Below, piece by piece: positions 60,440-64,000 of a DNA stretch of 64,000 nucleotides. The notes under the pieces are model-generated. The model did not search any database. It had not been told where the DNA came from and worked only from the letters and a program-made list of their open reading frames with translations. The position numbers and the translations under genes are program-made. The number at the start of each line of letters is the position of its first letter. Position 1 is the first letter of the stretch. The stretch is taken from positions 62,001 through 126,000 of the forward strand of contig JAEWHP010000036.1 in the NCBI GenBank assembly GCA_023387735.1, read 5' to 3'. Origin of the DNA: Pseudomonadota bacterium. Lineage in GTDB: Bacteria > Pseudomonadota > Alphaproteobacteria > Rhizobiales > Xanthobacteraceae.

Positions 60440-61762
60440 ATGATTAACCGCATTCTGACGATTTGTGCCGCTGTTGCCGCTGGCATGGCGGGAGCTTCGT
60501 TCGCTCATGCGCAGCAGGGCTATCCGGCCGCTCCTGGCCCGACCTATTCGGCAGCTCCGGGACAGTATGTGCCCGGCGGCTATGTAGTCGATGAACGCCG
60601 CGCTCCCGGCGCCGCGGATTTCGACGCCCTGGACGACGATGATGATTCGCCGAACGCGCAGAGCCCGACCGCGCTGTCGCCGCCCGGCCCGGTGATGTCG
60701 CCTGCCGATCCACGCTACGGCCGTCCGGCCGGTGCTCCGGTCTACTCGGACCGCGGCGCGCCGATGCCCACGGGCCCGATTCTTTCGCCCGACGACCCGC
60801 GCTATGGCCGTCCGGCCACCGCCCCGGTCTACTCGGACCGCGGCGCACCGATGCCGACCGGCCCGGTGATGTCGCCCGATGATCCGCGCTACGGCCGGCC
60901 TGCAGGCCCGCCGCCGGTGATCTACGGCGACCGTCCTGCCGGCTCGTCGCAGCCCGTCTATTCGGATCGCGGCGACAGTCGTATTCCCGGTGCGGGCATC
61001 ATCTATCCGAACGACGATCGTACTGGCTTGCGTCCGCCAGGAGCCGTCGGCGCCACCGGAGCCATCCCGCAGCCGCAGCAGCCAGCCGTCGGGGCTGACG
61101 GCAGGCCGGTGCAGCTTGCCGCGTTGCCGCCGGAAGAGCAGCCGGAGGCTGCGCCTGCGCAACTGCCGCCCAATTTGCGTCGCCAGGAAGTCGCCTTTGC
61201 CACCAAGGAGCCCGCGGGCACCATCGTGGTCGATACGTCCAATACCCACCTCTATTACGTGCTCGGCGGTGGCCGCGCGATCCGTTACGGCGTCCGCGTC
61301 GGCCGCGATGGCTTCACCTGGAACGGCGTGCAGAAGATCAGCCGCAAGGCCGAGTGGCCCGACTGGCATCCGCCGACCGAGATGATCGAGCGCCAGCCCT
61401 ACCTGCCGCGCTTCATGGCGGGCGGCCCGGGCAATCCGCTCGGCGCGCGGGCGATGTATCTGGGTTCCACCATCTACCGCATTCACGGCACCAACCAGCC
61501 CTCAACGATCGGCAAGTTCGTCTCGTCCGGCTGCATTGGCATGCTGAACGAGGACGTCTCGGACCTGTTCGAGCGCGCCAAGGTCGGGACCCGCGTGGTG
61601 GTAATGCCCGGCGGCCCGCCGCCCGGTACCACGACCGCTTCCGCCGCGCCGACGCCCGGTGGCCCCACAGGCGCACCTCCGGCTCAGGCCCAGATGGCGC
61701 CCGCTTCCGGTGGACAGCCGACCGTGGTGCCGCCGTTGCCCGCCCCGGTCACCGTTCGCTAA
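60440..61762 (+). CDS. Exported L,D-transpeptidase (YkuD domain)
   Basis: 440 residues. Signal peptide MINRILTICAAVAAGMAGASFAHAQ; a Pro-rich linker with 29-residue repeats (residues 84-141 and a partial third); YkuD domain from about residue 255 (GTIVVDTSNTHLYYVLGGGRAIRYGVRVGRDG). Catalytic residues H349 (YRIHGTN) and C365 (SSGCIGM). It makes 3-3 peptidoglycan crosslinks or attaches outer-membrane proteins to peptidoglycan. Rhizobiales use such enzymes heavily. ATG 60440 has AAGG at 5-base spacing; ATG 60437 is adjacent. Confidence 0.92.
   Translation: MINRILTICAAVAAGMAGASFAHAQQGYPAAPGPTYSAAPGQYVPGGYVVDERRAPGAADFDALDDDDDSPNAQSPTALSPPGPVMSPADPRYGRPAGAPVYSDRGAPMPTGPILSPDDPRYGRPATAPVYSDRGAPMPTGPVMSPDDPRYGRPAGPPPVIYGDRPAGSSQPVYSDRGDSRIPGAGIIYPNDDRTGLRPPGAVGATGAIPQPQQPAVGADGRPVQLAALPPEEQPEAAPAQLPPNLRRQEVAFATKEPAGTIVVDTSNTHLYYVLGGGRAIRYGVRVGRDGFTWNGVQKISRKAEWPDWHPPTEMIERQPYLPRFMAGGPGNPLGARAMYLGSTIYRIHGTNQPSTIGKFVSSGCIGMLNEDVSDLFERAKVGTRVVVMPGGPPPGTTTASAAPTPGGPTGAPPAQAQMAPASGGQPTVVPPLPAPVTVR
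60689..60862 (+). repeat. 87-bp in-frame tandem repeat in the L,D-transpeptidase gene
   Basis: Two 87-bp units (60689-60775, 60776-60862) encode near-identical 29-residue blocks around SPxDPRYGRPA and PVYSDRGAPMPTG; a third diverged copy follows from 60863. They lie in the linker between signal peptide and catalytic domain, so copy-number change would alter reach through the cell wall without changing the enzyme. Confidence 0.85.
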
Positions 61763-61784
61763 GCCGATAAGTTCGCTTGATATC

Positions 61785-61823
61785 ATCGCCCTCCCGCTCG
61801 CAGCGGGAGGGCGATTTCATTTT
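61785..61823 (+). terminator. Strong rho-independent terminator
   Basis: ATCGCCCTCCCGCT (61785-61798) and AGCGGGAGGGCGAT (61802-61815) form a perfect 14-bp stem with a CGC loop, followed by TTCATTTT. It terminates the L,D-transpeptidase message and lies between two converging genes. Confidence 0.88.
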
Positions 61824-62781
61824 ATGCCAGCCGCTGCTTCGGCTCGCCCCTGAACCAGGCGTCGATGCCGGTGACCATCTGCTGATAGTGGGTGCGGAAA
61901 CTGTCCTCGGTGACGTAGCCGAGATGCGGCGTCAGCACGATGTTGTCGAGCTTGCGGAACGGGTGGTCGACCGGCAACGGCTCGACCGAGAACACGTCGA
62001 TCCCGGCGCCCGCGATCTTCTTCTGGGTCAGCGCTTCCAATAGCGCGCCTTCGTCCACGATCGGACCGCGCGCCGTGTTGACGAGGTAGGCGGTCGGCTT
62101 CATCCGGGCGAGATCGGCCGCGCTTACGAGCCCCCGCGAGCGCTGGCTCAGCACCACGTGGATGGTGACGATGTCGGCGGTCGCGAACAGGTCTTCCTTG
62201 GTGGCGTAGGTCACGCCGGCTTCCTTGCACTTCTCCGGCGTCAGGTTCGGGCTCCAGGCGATGACATTCATGCCGAAGGCCTGCGCCAGCTTCGATACCT
62301 TGGTGCCGAGCTTGCCGAGGCCGATGACGCCCAGCGTCCGGCCCTCGATCTCCATGCCGACGAATTTCTGCAGGGGTTCGCCGGCATGCATGCGGGCGTT
62401 CTCGCGGCCGATATTGCGGGTCAGTTCCAGGATAAGGCCCATCGTCAGGGGCGCGGTGGGATCGCGGCCCCACTGCGTGCCGCACAGCACCACGTTATGG
62501 TCCTTGGCGGCTTCCATATCGATCGCGGCATTGCGCAGGCCCGACGTGATCAGGAGTTTTAGATTGGGCAGCGAGGCAAACATCGTGCGCGGAAACGGCG
62601 TGCGTTCGCGCATCGCGCAGATGATCTCGAAATCCTTCAGGGCGCTGGCAGCCGCCTCGGCGGTCGCAAAAGGCTGGTTGAAGACGGTGATATCGACCCG
62701 GTCGGAGACCTGGGACCAGTCCGCCACCGTCAGGGCCACATTGAGATAATCGTCGAGAATTGCACAGCGCAGCCGCGTCAT
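61822..62781 (-). CDS. D-2-hydroxyacid dehydrogenase family protein
   Basis: 319 residues, cytosolic NAD(P)-dependent dehydrogenase. Nucleotide fingerprint LGVIGLGKLGTKV, catalytic Arg in VNTARGPIVDEGAL, Glu in GIDVFSVEPLP and His in LTPHLGY. The substrate is not evident; N-terminal MTRLRCAILDDYLNVAL with SQVSDRVDITVFN is a recurring subfamily opening in proteobacteria. It ends at the foot of the strong terminator. Confidence 0.9.
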   Translation of the reverse strand: MTRLRCAILDDYLNVALTVADWSQVSDRVDITVFNQPFATAEAAASALKDFEIICAMRERTPFPRTMFASLPNLKLLITSGLRNAAIDMEAAKDHNVVLCGTQWGRDPTAPLTMGLILELTRNIGRENARMHAGEPLQKFVGMEIEGRTLGVIGLGKLGTKVSKLAQAFGMNVIAWSPNLTPEKCKEAGVTYATKEDLFATADIVTIHVVLSQRSRGLVSAADLARMKPTAYLVNTARGPIVDEGALLEALTQKKIAGAGIDVFSVEPLPVDHPFRKLDNIVLTPHLGYVTEDSFRTHYQQMVTGIDAWFRGEPKQRLA

Positions 62782-62884
62782 GGAAATGTCCGTTGGTGGC
62801 GAGGAGGACGGCGGGATGGCCGTCGGGGAAGATCGCCATGGTTGCGCGTCTCGCGGCTCAGCGCAAGAAGCCTAGTCGCCGGGG

Positions 62885-63163
62885 CTACGAACCAAGCGGC
62901 GGTCGCACCTCGCCTTTGGTGCGGGCGTTGGTGCGCACCCGATCGTCCTCGTCGATCGCCTTCTGCTCAAGCCGCAACCTCCACCATCTGCCCCAGCGCG
63001 AATAAATCAGGATGCAGGTGATTGCCACCAACGTCGACAAGGACACGACGGCAGCGACGACATCCGCGGAGCTGATTCTCCCGATATCCTGCTCCCGGAA
63101 GAAAGCGAACGCCGCGGCGCCGGCCACACATCCGCCGATCAAGAAATATAGGAAGCCATTCAT
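62885..63163 (-). CDS. Small two-helix membrane protein
   Basis: 92 residues: MNGFLYFLIGGCVAGAAAFAFF and VVAAVVSLSTLVAITCILIYS form two membrane helices, followed by a basic/acidic cytosolic tail (RWGRWWRLRLEQKAIDEDDRVR). I recognise no family. The start at 63163 is chosen because the first helix begins there; an ATG at 63208 is possible. No strong ribosome site in either case. Confidence 0.5.
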   Translation of the reverse strand: MNGFLYFLIGGCVAGAAAFAFFREQDIGRISSADVVAAVVSLSTLVAITCILIYSRWGRWWRLRLEQKAIDEDDRVRTNARTKGEVRPPLGS

Positions 63164-63266
63164 CGACTTTGTTCGCAGGCCGCCTGACCGCCGGATTGGC
63201 GTCATGCATGATAACAGAGGGGACCGGCGAGCGTCCCGGCAATTTCTCGGGTTTCCCCGAACCCGC

Positions 63267-63461
63267 TCAGTTCGAGCGGCCGGGATGCTTGGCGCGCCAG
63301 GCCGGGCCCGGGCCGCGCATATAGTGCAGTTCCGGCCGGTAGGTGCTGAATGCCTTGGCGATGAACTGGCGCAGGAAGGCGCGGAGTTCAGCGAGGGGCT
63401 TTGTCTGTCCGGCGCGGCTGTGCGCCGGGACGTGAAGGGATGCCGAACTGATCGTAGCCAT
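63267..63461 (-). CDS. Small basic hypothetical protein
   Basis: 64 residues, basic, ending RPELHYMRGPGPAWRAKHPGRSN. No family recognised. AAAGG lies before the ATG at 63461 with somewhat long spacing. The frame is short and could be chance, but the start context and lack of any other gene in the gap favour a small protein. Confidence 0.45.
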   Translation of the reverse strand: MATISSASLHVPAHSRAGQTKPLAELRAFLRQFIAKAFSTYRPELHYMRGPGPAWRAKHPGRSN

Positions 63462-63713
63462 GACGCGAGCCTTTTATTCTTCCTCACGGCTGCGAGCCGC
63501 GCGAAACGCCTTTCCGGCGTCTGGAACGACCTTTCGCCCGATTCATTAAAAGACGGTTTCAATTGTACGGATCAGTCCCGGCATGGTTTCGAACCCGTAA
63601 TCATCCGTGGTGAACGGATAGAAAACGGGTTCCTGCGGTTGCCCTTTCGCGGCCGCGCCGCTACATCAGCGGCAGCAAAATTCCGTAAATTCCAACAGTT
63701 TTCAGGGACCGCG

Positions 63714-64000
63714 ATGGCTCGCCAGTTCGTCTATTTCATGCAGGGTCTGACCAAGAGCTACCCGACCCGAAAGGTGCTCGATAACGTCCATCTGTCGTTC
63801 TACCCCGACGCCAAGATCGGTGTGCTCGGCGTCAACGGCTCCGGCAAATCGACGCTGCTCAAGATCATGGCCGGCCTCGACAAGGAATATAACGGCGAGG
63901 CCTGGGTCGCCGAGGGCGCCCGCGTCGGCTACCTCGAGCAGGAGCCGCAGCTCGATGCTTCCAAGTCGGTTCGTGAGAACGTCATGGAGGGCGTCGCCAA
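63714..64000 (+). CDS. ettA: ABC-F translation factor EttA, N-terminal part
   Basis: First 95 codons of an energy-dependent translational throttle protein, a soluble tandem-ATPase ABC-F factor acting at the ribosome E site. The opening ARQFVYFMQGLTKSYPTRKVLDNVHLSFYPDAKIGVLG, the first Walker A GVNGSGKST and the following GLDKEYNGEAWVAEGARVGYLEQEPQLD are distinctive of EttA. The gene runs off the right edge. The leader 63462-63713 has no other gene. Confidence 0.93.
   Translation, partial: MARQFVYFMQGLTKSYPTRKVLDNVHLSFYPDAKIGVLGVNGSGKSTLLKIMAGLDKEYNGEAWVAEGARVGYLEQEPQLDASKSVRENVMEGVA

Overview
The window is high-GC, densely coded DNA of a bradyrhizobial alphaproteobacterium (Bradyrhizobium or a close relative in the Nitrobacteraceae). 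This rests on a mandelate-racemase-fold protein that carries K184, D213, E239, E265 and H322, the catalytic set I recall for D-tartrate dehydratase of Bradyrhizobium japonicum, on a fused transaldolase-glucose-6-phosphate isomerase, on canonical sigma-54 and FixK-type sites, and on several families of short palindromic intergenic repeats. I see no rRNA, tRNA, CRISPR array, transposase or prophage. It reads as ordinary chromosome with accessory catabolic genes.

Layout. 0-5.6 kb: a minus-strand sugar phosphate operon (tal-pgi fusion, gnd, zwf, start of pgl). 6-7.3 kb: two small exported proteins. 7.7-12.5 kb: the prkA-yeaH-spoVR stress module. 12.6-17.3 kb: a 2-oxoacid:ferredoxin oxidoreductase operon (korB, korA) led by a GltD-like flavoprotein fused to a ferredoxin. 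17.6-23.9 kb: one minus-strand run, pqqA-B-C-D-E, then a proline iminopeptidase, an EthD-like protein and a chromate transporter. Diverging from it (24.2-26.6 kb) are a DUF6894 protein, a PQQ-type sugar dehydrogenase and a di-haem cytochrome c, so cofactor synthesis, user enzyme and electron acceptor sit together.

26.7-31.5 kb: amidase, glutathione peroxidase, DUF3297 protein, D-tartrate dehydratase and an E. coli-type SerA. 31.7-37.6 kb: malonyl-CoA decarboxylase, a divergent AraC/MFS pair, a GMC oxidoreductase and a DUF4239 membrane protein. 37.9-39.8 kb: three exported proteins (Cys-rich, OmpA-like, solute-binding). 40.1-43.1 kb: a consensus sigma-54 promoter, then a formate/nitrite-type channel and a fused PP2C phosphatase/Ser-Thr kinase with a membrane anchor. 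43.2-43.6 kb: a GYD protein behind a perfect FixK/FNR box. 43.5-44.4 kb: a repeat-rich gene desert. 44.4-46.5 kb: intracellular PHB depolymerase and, behind a second consensus sigma-54 promoter, a glutathione S-transferase.

47.5-55.2 kb: a probable sugar-acid/alcohol catabolic neighbourhood (MR-type dehydratase, bicupin, SMP-30 lactonase, GNAT, GMC dehydrogenase, Baeyer-Villiger-type monooxygenase). 55.2-57.8 kb: a MoxR ATPase and its CoxE-like VWA partner on opposite strands around a GlsB-type membrane protein. 57.9-59.3 kb: two rhodanese-fold sulfurtransferases. 59.3-64 kb: a proline/alanine-rich membrane protein, an L,D-transpeptidase with internal tandem repeats, a 2-hydroxyacid dehydrogenase, two small hypotheticals and the start of ettA.

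The most unusual signal is a family of seven intergenic elements of about 80-107 bp that fold as an outer stem, a central palindrome and two side hairpins. The side-hairpin sequences differ between copies and even swap sides, but base pairing is kept throughout. The next most interesting are the sigma-54-driven channel plus kinase/phosphatase pair and the peptidase gene overlapping pqqE.
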